Source: Solirubrobacter ginsenosidimutans
Lineage (GTDB): Bacteria; Actinomycetota; Thermoleophilia; Solirubrobacterales; Solirubrobacteraceae
Reading direction: 5' to 3'
NCBI RefSeq assembly: GCF_027587205.1
Contig: NZ_JAPDOD010000013.1
Location: forward strand, 62,001-126,000
Length of the DNA stretch: 64,000 nt
The translations under genes and the position numbers were made by a program. Each line of letters starts with the position of its first letter. Position 1 is the first letter of the stretch. The notes under the pieces are model-generated. The model saw only the letters and a list, made by a program, of their open reading frames with translations, did no database searches and was not told the origin of the DNA. This document shows, in pieces, positions 46,288-54,281 of the stretch.

Positions 46288-46953
46288 ATGATCCTGCTGG
46301 TGGAGGACGATGACGCGATCGCCTCCGGGCTCGTCCGGGTGCTCGAGAGCCAAGGGTTGCCGGTCCGGCGGCTGGCTCGCGGCGCGGGTGCGGTCGCGGC
46401 CGCCGACGCGGGCATCGAGCTCGTGATCCTCGACCTCGGCCTGCCGGACATCGACGGCATCGAGGTCTGCCGGCGCCTGCGCCGCACGCGCCCCGAGCTC
46501 GCGATCTTCATCCTCTCGGCGCGCGACCAGGAGCTCGACATCGTCGCGGGGCTCGACGCCGGCGCCGACGACTACCTCGTCAAGCCGTTCCGGCTCTCGG
46601 AGCTGCTGGCCCGGGTGCGCGCCCACCTCCGGCGGGTCGCCGAGCGGGCGCCGGCCGAGGAGGAGGAGCCGCTGCGCGGCGGCTCGGTCACGATCGACGT
46701 CGCGGCGCGGCGTGCCTGGAGCGCCGACGAGGAGCTCGCCCTTCGCCCGAAGGAGTTCGACCTGCTCGCGGTGCTCGTCGAGGATGCCGGCCGCGTGGTC
46801 ACCCGCGAGCGGATCATGCGCGAGGTCTGGAACACCGAGTGGCTCGGCTCGACCAAGACGCTCGACACCCACATCCTCTCGTTGCGCGGGAAGCTCGGCA
46901 CCGACACGATCACGACGCTGCGTGGCATCGGCTATCGCTTCGAGGCCGGATGA
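46288..46953 (+). CDS. OmpR/PhoB-type response regulator
   Basis: A 221-residue regulator. Receiver: VEDDDA near residue 6, phospho-accepting Asp in LVILDLGLPD near 50, ILSARD, and Lys in YLVKPFR near 101. DNA-binding: LRPKEFDLLAVLVE, WLGSTKTLDTHI and LRGIGYRFE. The N-terminal extension present in the longer frame is not part of the family. The stop overlaps the kinase start (ATGA). It is similar to the regulator at 53628, including the GSTKTLD recognition-helix segment, which suggests overlapping DNA targets. Confidence 0.93.
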   Translation: MILLVEDDDAIASGLVRVLESQGLPVRRLARGAGAVAAADAGIELVILDLGLPDIDGIEVCRRLRRTRPELAIFILSARDQELDIVAGLDAGADDYLVKPFRLSELLARVRAHLRRVAERAPAEEEEPLRGGSVTIDVAARRAWSADEELALRPKEFDLLAVLVEDAGRVVTRERIMREVWNTEWLGSTKTLDTHILSLRGKLGTDTITTLRGIGYRFEAG

Positions 46954-48215
46954 GGCGGCGCCTGATCATGGCGATCGCCGGCGTCGCCGCCATCGCCGTC
47001 GTGCTGTTCGCCGTGCCGCTGGGCCTCGTGCTCGGGCGCTCGTACCGCGACGAGGAGCTGCTGCGGCTGCAGCGCGACACGATCGCCGCGACCCGCGCGG
47101 TGGACTTCTCCACCGATCGAACAGACCCGGTTGAGTTGCCGCCGAGCAGCGACGCGCTCGCCGTCTACGACCTCGCCGGGCGGCGCCTGAACGGCCGCGG
47201 ACCGGCCCGCGCCGACGCGGTCGTGCAGGCGACGCTGCGCTCCGGGCGCCCCTCCGACGAGGCGCGTGCCGGCCGGCTGTACGTCGCGGTGCCGATCGTC
47301 GTGGCCGAGCAGGTCTCCGGCGCGGTGCGCGCGCAGCGCAGCGATGCGGCAGCGTCGCATCGCACCGCCCGCGCGTGGGCCTTGCTCGCCGCGGGCGCGG
47401 GAGCGCTGGTCGTCTTCGCGATCCTCGCGGCGCTCGTCCTCGCCCGCCGGCTCGTCGCCCCGCTCGATCGCCTGGCGAGCGCGGCCGAGGGGCTCGGTGA
47501 GGGTGACTTCGCGGCGCGCGCGCCACGCTCGGGCATGGGCGAGCTCGATGCCGTGGCCGACGCCCTCGATGTCACGGCGGCGCGGCTCGGCGAGCTCGTC
47601 GCGCGCGAACGGGCGTTCAGCGCCGATGCCTCACATCAGCTGCGCACGCCGCTGGCCGCGATGCGGATCGAGCTCGAAGCGCTCGAGTTGCGCGGCGAGG
47701 AGCTTCCCGCCGCGCTGGAGCAGGTCGGGCGGCTGCAGCAGACCGTCGAGACGCTGCTCGCCGTGGCGCGCGACGCGCCCCGGCGCGACGGGACGACGAA
47801 CCTCGCCGGGCTGGTGGACGAAGTGACCGCGCGCCGGCGAGGAACGCTGGCCGCCGACGGCCGTCCACTGCAGGTCCGCGCCAGCGCTGCTGACCCCGTC
47901 ACGAGCGCCTCGGCGCGGGTCATCGGCGAGGCGCTCGAAGTGCTGCTCGACAACGCGGGCCGCCATGGTGCGGGAGCGGTCACCCTCACGATCCGCGACG
48001 CGGGGACGTTCCTGGCGATCGACGTCGGCGACGAGGGCGCGGGCTTCGCGGGCGACCCCGAGGAGGCGTTCACGCGGCGCGCCGGCGCCGTTGACGGCCA
48101 TGGCATCGGCCTTGCGCTCGCCCGCTCGCTCGTCCTGGCCGAAGGTGGGCAGCTGCTCGTGACGCGAGCCGGCCCGCACCCGGTTCTCACGATGCTGCTC
48201 CCACGCCGCACCTGA
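46950..48215 (+). CDS. Sensor histidine kinase
   Basis: A 421-residue kinase with two membrane helices (about 7-28 and 140-162), an extracytoplasmic sensor of about 110 residues and a HAMP region. The phospho-accepting His is in FSADASHQLRTPLAAMR near residue 230. The ATPase domain has DNAGRHG, DEGAGF and GIGLALARSLV. Coupled to the regulator gene before it. Its stop codon lies inside the TTCAGG-type repeat that precedes the iron permease. Confidence 0.92.
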   Translation: MRRRLIMAIAGVAAIAVVLFAVPLGLVLGRSYRDEELLRLQRDTIAATRAVDFSTDRTDPVELPPSSDALAVYDLAGRRLNGRGPARADAVVQATLRSGRPSDEARAGRLYVAVPIVVAEQVSGAVRAQRSDAAASHRTARAWALLAAGAGALVVFAILAALVLARRLVAPLDRLASAAEGLGEGDFAARAPRSGMGELDAVADALDVTAARLGELVARERAFSADASHQLRTPLAAMRIELEALELRGEELPAALEQVGRLQQTVETLLAVARDAPRRDGTTNLAGLVDEVTARRRGTLAADGRPLQVRASAADPVTSASARVIGEALEVLLDNAGRHGAGAVTLTIRDAGTFLAIDVGDEGAGFAGDPEEAFTRRAGAVDGHGIGLALARSLVLAEGGQLLVTRAGPHPVLTMLLPRRT

Positions 48216-48229
48216 ACGCAACCTGAACG
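48211..48229. promoter_or_regulatory. CCTGAACG direct repeat (site 3), candidate response-regulator box
   Basis: CCTGAACGCAACCTGAACG, the inverse orientation of the TTCAGG sites, units 11 bases apart. It overlaps the stop codon of the kinase and ends 40 bases before the FTR1 start, just upstream of where a -35 element would lie. Confidence 0.6.
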
Positions 48230-48255
48230 CCTGCTGGTACTTCGGGAGACCGTCG

Positions 48256-48269
48256 TTAGGGTCACCTAA
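48256..48269. promoter_or_regulatory. TTAGGGTCACCTAA palindrome at the FTR1 start, candidate iron-regulator (DtxR/IdeR-like) site
   Basis: The 14-base palindrome-like sequence directly abuts the GTG start codon of the iron permease. TTAGG/CCTAA half-sites resemble those of actinobacterial iron boxes, although the spacing is shorter than the classical 19-base site. A sister sequence overlaps the start of the siderophore-interacting protein at 60447. TAGGGT inside it could also serve as a -10 box for a leaderless transcript. Confidence 0.5.
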
Positions 48270-49277
48270 GTGGCCTCCACCGTCTCCTCCCGCCGGCGCC
48301 GTTCCCTGCTCTGGATCGTCGCCGCGGCGATCGTCGTCGGTCTCGTCTACCTGATGGCCACCGCGTCGACCGGCCCGGTCGATCCGACCGAGGTCACGCA
48401 TGCCCAGAGCAGCGCGACGATCGTCTTCAACGCCGGGATGATCGTCTTCCGCGAGGGCCTGGAGGCGGTGCTGATCTTCGCCGCGGTCACCGCGAGCTTC
48501 CAGGGCGCCAACAAGACCCGGAGACGCCCGGTGATCCTCGGTGCCGCTTTCGCGTTCGGCGCGGCCGTGATCACGTGGTTCGTCGTCCAGGCCGTGCTCG
48601 ACGCCGCGTCCTCGCTCGGCCCGCGTCTGGAGGCGATCACCGGCTTCCTGGCGATCGTCGTCCTGCTGCTCGTCCTGAACTGGTTCGTGCACAAGGTCTA
48701 CTGGTCGCAGTGGATCGGCCGCCACCACCGGCGGCGTCGCACGCTCCTGGCGCGGGCGGGGTTCGGCGCCACGGTCGGGCTCGTCGCGCTCGGCTTCACG
48801 AGCGTCTACCGCGAGGGCTTCGAGGTCGTGCTGTTCCTGCAGAACCTGCAACTGCAGGACGGCACCGGGACCGTGCTCGAGGGGGTCGGCATCGGTCTGA
48901 TCGCGACCGCGATCGTCGGCGTGCTCACCTTCTGGCTGCACGCGCGTCTCCCCTACCGCCGCATGCTGATCCTCACCGGCGTGCTCGTGGGCATCGTGCT
49001 CGTCGTGATGATCGGCGGGACCGCGCTCAGCTTCGTCGAGCTCGGCTGGCTCCCGCGCCACGACACGCCGTTCACGGTGCCGGAGTGGATGGGCGCGTGG
49101 TTTGAGATCTACTCCGTGTGGGAGACGCTCGCCGCCCAGTTCCTCGCCGCCGCGTTCGTCGTTGGCTCTTACTACGCCGCCGAGTACGTCAAGGTCAAGC
49201 GCCCGCAGCGCCGCGGCGAGACCGTGACGGCCACCCGCTCGACCGCCGCACCCGAAACCGAGCAGGTCCTCAGCTAG
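48270..49277 (+). CDS. FTR1-family high-affinity iron permease
   Basis: A 335-residue membrane protein with about seven helices. It carries two iron-path motifs: FREGLEAVL near residue 63 and YREGFEVVL near 180. These Glu-containing motifs conduct iron in FTR1/EfeU proteins, normally after extracellular redox handling of the metal. The GTG start directly follows the TTAGGGTCACCTAA palindrome. The convergent gene cluster encodes reductase and flavin-transfer proteins that could supply electrons. The stop overlaps the FMN-binding gene in a CTAG palindrome. Confidence 0.92.
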   Translation: MASTVSSRRRRSLLWIVAAAIVVGLVYLMATASTGPVDPTEVTHAQSSATIVFNAGMIVFREGLEAVLIFAAVTASFQGANKTRRRPVILGAAFAFGAAVITWFVVQAVLDAASSLGPRLEAITGFLAIVVLLLVLNWFVHKVYWSQWIGRHHRRRRTLLARAGFGATVGLVALGFTSVYREGFEVVLFLQNLQLQDGTGTVLEGVGIGLIATAIVGVLTFWLHARLPYRRMLILTGVLVGIVLVVMIGGTALSFVELGWLPRHDTPFTVPEWMGAWFEIYSVWETLAAQFLAAAFVVGSYYAAEYVKVKRPQRRGETVTATRSTAAPETEQVLS

Positions 49278-49777
49278 CCGAACGGCCCGTGGTCGTGCTC
49301 CTCGACGTCCGGGATCGTCGAGCTGCCGCGGGAGCCGTCGGCGGCCTTGAAGCCGAGCTTGTCCAGCGCGGATTGCAGCGAGGCCTCATAGCTGGCACTG
49401 GTGATCGTGGCGCCGCTGACGGCATCGATCGCCGCGGTCTGCTTGGTCAGCGCGCTCTGGCGCAGCAGCGGCTCCGCGCTGGAGCTGATCTGCACCGACT
49501 TGGGGTCGTTGCCCTGCAGCTGGAGCGCCTCGACCTTGGTGATCTTGCCGCCGGACACGGTCACACGGACCTGGGCGTTGCCGTAGCGGGTCGGGATCGA
49601 ATCGCCGGTCGCGACCTTCGCGCCCGCGCTGTTGGAGGGCGCCGGAGTGGCCGCGGCGGCCGGGCTCTGGCCGGCGGACGCGCTCGCGGTCGGAAGCGCC
49701 GGCTCATGGGCCTTGAAGTGCAGGACCGCCGCCAACCCGGCGGCGGTCGCGGTGAGGACGATCGGCGAACGGCGCAT
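49274..49777 (-). CDS. FMN-binding domain protein, covalently flavinylated by ApbE (predicted)
   Basis: A 167-residue protein with an N-terminal hydrophobic anchor, an Ala/Pro/Ser-rich linker and one FMN-binding domain (VRVTVSGGKITKVEAL). The motif DAVSGATITS near residue 118 is the acceptor sequence in which ApbE attaches FMN to a Thr. It therefore carries electrons outside the membrane. It lies 14 bases downstream of the ferric-reductase-like gene, with apbE beyond, forming a three-gene operon with everything needed to make the flavoprotein. Confidence 0.88.
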   Translation of the reverse strand: MRRSPIVLTATAAGLAAVLHFKAHEPALPTASASAGQSPAAAATPAPSNSAGAKVATGDSIPTRYGNAQVRVTVSGGKITKVEALQLQGNDPKSVQISSSAEPLLRQSALTKQTAAIDAVSGATITSASYEASLQSALDKLGFKAADGSRGSSTIPDVEEHDHGPFG

Positions 49778-49791
49778 CGGACTCCCGGGCT

Positions 49792-51261
49792 TTAGAGGGC
49801 GAAGGATTCGTGGTGGATGCGTGCCGCCGGGACGCCCGCCGCGCGGACGGCGGCGACGAAGGCCGCGGTGAAGCCGTCCGGACCGCAGACGTAGACGTCC
49901 CGGTCGGCGAGGCCGGGAGCGAGCGCCGACAGCGCGGCGGCATCGAGGCGCACCCGCTCGCGCGGTCCCACCAGCTCGCGCAGCCGGCCGCCGCGGGCCG
50001 CGACCAGCTCGGCGATCTCGTCGCGCAGCACCAGATCCTCGCGTCTTGAGCCGCGCAGCAGCACGACCACGTCAGCGGTGCGCGGCAGTTCCTCCAAGAG
50101 CGCGCGAACGGGCGTGATGCCGACGCCGGCGCCGGCCAGCAGCACGCGGTCGCCGCGGCGGGCGTCGGCGGTGAACGCGCCGTAGGGACCTTCGATCGCG
50201 ACCCGCGTGCCGGGCCGCAGGCGCGCGAGCGCGGCACTGTGGTCGCCGAGGTCCTTGACCGTGATCCGCAGGCGGTTGTGGCGCGGCGCGGCGGAGAGCG
50301 AGTACGGATGCGCCTGCCACCAGAGCCCACGCCGCAGGAACCGCCACTGCAGGAACTGGCCGCCCGCGACGGGCAGCTTGTGCAGCCTGCGGCCCTTCAA
50401 CAGGACGGAGAACGTGTCGGGCCCTTCGCGCTCGACCGCTTCGACGGTCAGGCGGTGCGCCAGCGAGCGCGAGACCGGCAGCAGGATGCGGCAGGCCACG
50501 ACGAGGACGAGCGTCCCGACCCACAGCGCCGTCCACCACGTCTTCGCCCACGGATGCCCGACGAACGACGCGCCCGTGTCGACCTGGTGCGAGAACGACA
50601 GGAACAGCGCGAGGTAGGTGTAGAGGTGGACCGACCACCACGTCTCGTACGCGAGACGCCGGCGGGCCAGCCGGTACGACGTCACCCCGGCGGCGATCAG
50701 CGCAACGAACCCGACGGTCGCCGCCAGGATCCCGGGGTACGTCCACAGCAGCTGCCCGAACTGGTGCAGCAGCCCGTCGTGCGCGGCCTGCGCGTAGCCG
50801 ACGGTGATCAGCACCCCGTGCGCGACGAGCAGGTACAGCGGCCACGGGCCGAGCTTGCGGTGCCAGCGCACGAGCCGGTCCTGCCCGACGGCGCGCTCGA
50901 GCGGCCCGCAGCGGGCGACGAGCACGACCACCACGACCATCGCGTACGCCGCGGAAAGGCCGGCGATCCTCCCGAGCGCGGTGGCGATCCCGCCGGCGGC
51001 GCCCAACGAGCCCGCGCTCTCCGCCGAGACGCCGAGGGCGAGCGTGATCCCGAGGCCGAGTCCGGCGAGAGCCGCCAACGTGTCGACGACGAGCGCACGC
51101 GGGCGAGCGGGCATCCGCCGCCGCACGATCCGCACCCGCTTGCGGGCGACCGCCGCCGGGCCGGTCGGAGGCGAAACGCCGGCGGCCGGCGCGCGATCCT
51201 CGCCCTGCCGCCTCGCGTCTTCCTCGCCTCCGCGGCCCGCCCACAGGGCGCCCGCGCTCAC
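49792..51261 (-). CDS. Ferric reductase-like transmembrane flavoprotein (FAD/NAD(P)-binding)
   Basis: About 489 residues. After an Arg-rich N-terminal tail come six to seven membrane helices with His residues suited to haem binding (for example RWHRKLGPWPLYLLVAHGV, seen as two blocks, and WWSVHLYTY). A ferredoxin-reductase module follows: HPYSLSAAP (FAD), GAGVGITPVRALLEE (NAD(P)) and YVCGPDGF near the end. It would pass electrons from NAD(P)H across the membrane to the FMN-binding protein or ferric iron. GTG 51261 is chosen because it shares GTGA with the apbE stop. Confidence 0.88.
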   Translation of the reverse strand: MSAGALWAGRGGEEDARRQGEDRAPAAGVSPPTGPAAVARKRVRIVRRRMPARPRALVVDTLAALAGLGLGITLALGVSAESAGSLGAAGGIATALGRIAGLSAAYAMVVVVVLVARCGPLERAVGQDRLVRWHRKLGPWPLYLLVAHGVLITVGYAQAAHDGLLHQFGQLLWTYPGILAATVGFVALIAAGVTSYRLARRRLAYETWWSVHLYTYLALFLSFSHQVDTGASFVGHPWAKTWWTALWVGTLVLVVACRILLPVSRSLAHRLTVEAVEREGPDTFSVLLKGRRLHKLPVAGGQFLQWRFLRRGLWWQAHPYSLSAAPRHNRLRITVKDLGDHSAALARLRPGTRVAIEGPYGAFTADARRGDRVLLAGAGVGITPVRALLEELPRTADVVVLLRGSRREDLVLRDEIAELVAARGGRLRELVGPRERVRLDAAALSALAPGLADRDVYVCGPDGFTAAFVAAVRAAGVPAARIHHESFAL

Positions 51262-52019
51262 TCGTCCTCCTCCAGGAGCGGGAAACCCGGCGTCGACAGG
51301 ACGGTGCCGTCGGCGAGGATCGTCATCGCCTCGTAGCCGTCGAGGCCGAGCGTCCACGCCGGGCCGTCCGCGCCCATCGCGAACGCCGCGGTGCTGTAGG
51401 CATCGGCCGCTCCGAGGTCGGCGCCGGCCACGGTTACCGACAGCACGCCGCCCGGAGCGGCCGCCGTCCACGGGTCGATGATGTGTTCCCCGCGTTCGTA
51501 GGTGCCCGAGGTCGCGATCGCGAGGTCGCGCGCCCGCACGCGCGCGGCGACGGCATCGGGGTCGAGCGGGTGCTGGATGCCCACCCGCCATCCGCGCTCC
51601 GGGAGCGCGTCGCCGCGCGTGATGACGTCGCCGCCGGCGTTCAGGCAGAAGTCGGTGATCCCGCCGTCGTGCAGGATGCCGGCGACGCGCTGCGCCGCCC
51701 AGCCCTTGACGAGCGCCGAGGGATCGAGCCGGCCGGTCGCGTAGGCGTCGAAGAACCCGCCGGTCTGTAGCCGCAGCGCCGCGCAGCGGTCCAGCACCCA
51801 GCGCAGGTCCGCCGAGATCTCGGCGACCTCGCCGCGCTCGAACCGGCGGAGCTCGCTGTCGGCGCGAAACGGACTGAAGCGCACGTCAGCCTCCTGCAAC
51901 GAGGCGAACGCAGCGCGCAGCACGGCCGGGTCGGGCGCGGTGGTGCGGACGTCCAGCGAGACGACCGTCCCCATCACCCGCTCGACGAACACAGATCGTG
52001 GGAGCGGCACGGTCGGCAT
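51258..52019 (-). CDS. apbE: FAD:protein FMN transferase
   Basis: A 253-residue ApbE. Recognisable parts are VMGTVVSLDV near residue 15, FSPFRADSELRRF near 48, DPSALVKGWA near 110, LNAGGDV near 135, ATSGTYERG near 170 and the metal-binding GAADAYSTAAFAMG near 210. It transfers FMN from FAD to a Thr of the target motif, here very probably the FMN-binding protein two genes downstream. The ATG at 52019 is chosen. It is the first gene of the reductase operon. Confidence 0.93.
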   Translation of the reverse strand: MPTVPLPRSVFVERVMGTVVSLDVRTTAPDPAVLRAAFASLQEADVRFSPFRADSELRRFERGEVAEISADLRWVLDRCAALRLQTGGFFDAYATGRLDPSALVKGWAAQRVAGILHDGGITDFCLNAGGDVITRGDALPERGWRVGIQHPLDPDAVAARVRARDLAIATSGTYERGEHIIDPWTAAAPGGVLSVTVAGADLGAADAYSTAAFAMGADGPAWTLGLDGYEAMTILADGTVLSTPGFPLLEEDE

Positions 52020-52095
52020 GCGATGAACGGTGCGGGCGTTGCGTAAGCGTTGGTTGCAAAATCGCTGGGAAGTTGCTGAGAGACGCCCCGCGCAA

Positions 52096-52800
52096 CTAGA
52101 CGACGCCGCCCGTCGCGACCCCGATGGCATACGTGATCGCCATCGCCAGCGATCCCCACAGCAGGACACGCCCCGTGGCGAGGAGCGGCGGCGCTCCGCC
52201 GAGCCGGGCGCCGGTCGCCCCGAGCAGTGCCAGCGCCAGCAACGTCACGACGACGACGGCACCCTCGCGGATCGATCCGGAAGCCAGCGCTGCGGCTCCC
52301 AGCGGCAGGATCGCGCCGGCCGAGAACGCGGCCGCCGAGGACCCCGCGGCCTGCAGCGGACGCGCTCGCCGGCTCTGTTCGAGGCCGAGCTCGTCGCGCG
52401 AGTGGGCCTCCAAGGCGCCGTGCGCCGTCAGTGCCGCCGCGACCTCTTGCGCGAGGTCGGCGGGCAGGCCGCGAGCGCGGTAGATCCCCGCCAGCTCACG
52501 CAGCTCGCCCGCGGGATCCGCGGCGAGCTCGCGCCGTTCGAGCCGGAGGTCGGCCTCTTCGGTGTCGCGCTGGGAGCTCACGGAGACGTACTCACCCGCG
52601 GCCATCGAGAGGGCCCCGGCGACCATCCCGGCGATGCCGGCGGTGAGCACCGCGGCGCTCGATCCGCCGGCGCCCGCGACGCCGAGCACCAGGCTCGCGG
52701 TTGACAGGATGCCGTCGTTGGCGCCGAGGACGGCGGCGCGCAGCCAGTTCGACCGGCTCCCGAGATGGACCTCGCGATGCCGGCGACGGGACGCGCTCAT
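52096..52800 (-). CDS. VIT1/CCC1 family iron/manganese transporter
   Basis: A 234-residue protein with five helices. It contains LGANDGILSTASLVLGVAG near residue 23 and AGALSMAAGEYVSVSSQRDTEEADL near 65 (seen as adjacent blocks), the hallmarks of VIT proteins, with the Glu-rich cytoplasmic region after helix 2. These transport Fe2+ or Mn2+ out of the cytosol. It lies next to the FTR1 and reductase genes, adding to the iron theme. An in-frame GTG lies three bases before ATG 52800. Confidence 0.9.
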   Translation of the reverse strand: MSASRRRHREVHLGSRSNWLRAAVLGANDGILSTASLVLGVAGAGGSSAAVLTAGIAGMVAGALSMAAGEYVSVSSQRDTEEADLRLERRELAADPAGELRELAGIYRARGLPADLAQEVAAALTAHGALEAHSRDELGLEQSRRARPLQAAGSSAAAFSAGAILPLGAAALASGSIREGAVVVVTLLALALLGATGARLGGAPPLLATGRVLLWGSLAMAITYAIGVATGGVV

Positions 52801-52825
52801 CACCGAGCGAGTCTCCCAGACGGAG

Positions 52826-53569
52826 TCACCGGGATTCGCGGCGCGCATCGGGAAGCGTCCTCAGCCAGGCGTTGATCGCCGCGAAATCGGCGTTCTTGAC
52901 GACATCCGGCGGGAAGAGCCCGTGGCCGTGGACCCCGCGGAACTGCTCGAGTTCGACACCACCGGCGAGCGCCGGCCCGCGCTGGCCCTGGGCGTGGTCG
53001 CCGTGGCAGGACGCGCAGCCGAGGCCGTCGGTGGAGAACGCCTGGCGGCCCGCCTCGGCGGGTGGCGCGCCCGTGGCGAGCGCGACCTCGAGCTGCGCCG
53101 TCCCGGAGGCGGTCTGCGCGAGCTGGCCGCCGGAGTCGATGCCGACGCCGTGCTCGTAGGTCATCCGCCCGCCGATGTAGCCCTGCGCGAGCACGGCCAC
53201 CAGCGCGAGCAGGCCGCCGGCGACGAGCTCGAGCCCGTGCGTGTGGCGGTCGGTGTCGGCGCGGCGATAGCGCCATGCGGCGACGGCCACGACGATGACG
53301 GCGAGTGCGATGCCGAGCCAGAAGTGCACCGTGCCGAGCCGGCCGCTGTTCCCCCGCAGCTCCGTCTTGGACTGACCCCAGACGAGCAGCCCGGTGAGCC
53401 CCGCGAGGGCGACGCCGGCGACGGCGGCGCCCACGACCCACGGCTCGGCCGCGGCCAGCGGCGTGCCGCCACGGCCGCTGCGGCGGACGAGCAGGATCAG
53501 CAGGTAGACCGGGACGGCGACGACCGCGAGGTGCGTCGCCGCCCCGTGAAGCTCCGAGAGATGCGGCAT
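52826..53569 (-). CDS. Membrane-anchored cytochrome c with DUF2231-like domain
   Basis: A 247-residue protein. The first half has four membrane helices with His residues (HLSELHGAATHL; GTVHFWLG) as in DUF2231-like domains. The second half is a single-haem cytochrome c with CASCHG near residue 196 and a probable Met ligand region downstream. The haem domain should lie outside the membrane. Together with the VIT gene 25 bases downstream and the flavin operon, it may belong to a local electron-transfer chain; partners are inferred. Confidence 0.85.
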   Translation of the reverse strand: MPHLSELHGAATHLAVVAVPVYLLILLVRRSGRGGTPLAAAEPWVVGAAVAGVALAGLTGLLVWGQSKTELRGNSGRLGTVHFWLGIALAVIVVAVAAWRYRRADTDRHTHGLELVAGGLLALVAVLAQGYIGGRMTYEHGVGIDSGGQLAQTASGTAQLEVALATGAPPAEAGRQAFSTDGLGCASCHGDHAQGQRGPALAGGVELEQFRGVHGHGLFPPDVVKNADFAAINAWLRTLPDARRESR

Positions 53570-53627
53570 CGCCGCAGGGTCCCGACCCACAGGTAATGGT
53601 TCGGCAAAGGCGCCTACGATCGGACCG

Positions 53628-54281
53628 GTGACCCGCCTGCTGCTCGTGGAGGACGATGTGGACATCGCCGAGCCGCTGGCGCGGGCGCTGACCCGCGAGG
53701 GATACGAGGTCACCTCGGCCGGGGACGGGCGCGTCGCGCTGCAGACCGTGCTCGACGGCGCGCCTGATCTGATCATCCTCGACATCGGCTTGCCCGGGAT
53801 GGACGGCCTGGATGTCTGCCGCCATGTCCGGGAGGTACGCCCGCAGGTGCCGATCCTGATGCTGACCGCGCGCGACGGCGAGCTCGAGACCGTCGCCGGG
53901 CTCGACGCCGGCGCCGACGACTACGTGACCAAGCCGTTCCGGCTCTCGGAGTTGCTCGCGCGGGTGCGGGCGATGCTCCGGCGCAGCTCGCCGCCCGAGC
54001 TGCTCGCCGGCGACGTCCGCGTCGACGAGGCCTCGCGGCAGGCCTGGCGCGGTGACCGGGAGCTCGATCTCTCGCCCAAGGAGTTCGACCTGCTGGCGCT
54101 GCTCGTGCGCGAGGCGGGCAAGGTCGTCACGCGCGAGCGGATCATGGATGACGTCTGGGACGTCAACTGGTTCGGCTCGACCAAGACGCTGGACATGCAC
54201 ATGTCCTGGCTGCGCAAGAAGCTCGGCGACCCGCCGCCGATCGCGACCGTGCGCCGCGTCGGGTTCCGCTTCGAGCGCTGA
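53628..54281 (+). CDS. OmpR/PhoB-type response regulator
   Basis: A 217-residue regulator. Receiver: VEDDVD near residue 7, Asp in LIILDIGLPG near 51, LTARD, and Lys in YVTKPFR near 101. DNA-binding: LSPKEFDLLALLV, WFGSTKTLDMHM and VRRVGFRFE. It starts with GTG, and its stop overlaps the kinase ATG by one base (TGATG). It is a paralog of the regulator at 46288 with nearly the same recognition-helix segment. Confidence 0.93.
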   Translation: MTRLLLVEDDVDIAEPLARALTREGYEVTSAGDGRVALQTVLDGAPDLIILDIGLPGMDGLDVCRHVREVRPQVPILMLTARDGELETVAGLDAGADDYVTKPFRLSELLARVRAMLRRSSPPELLAGDVRVDEASRQAWRGDRELDLSPKEFDLLALLVREAGKVVTRERIMDDVWDVNWFGSTKTLDMHMSWLRKKLGDPPPIATVRRVGFRFER

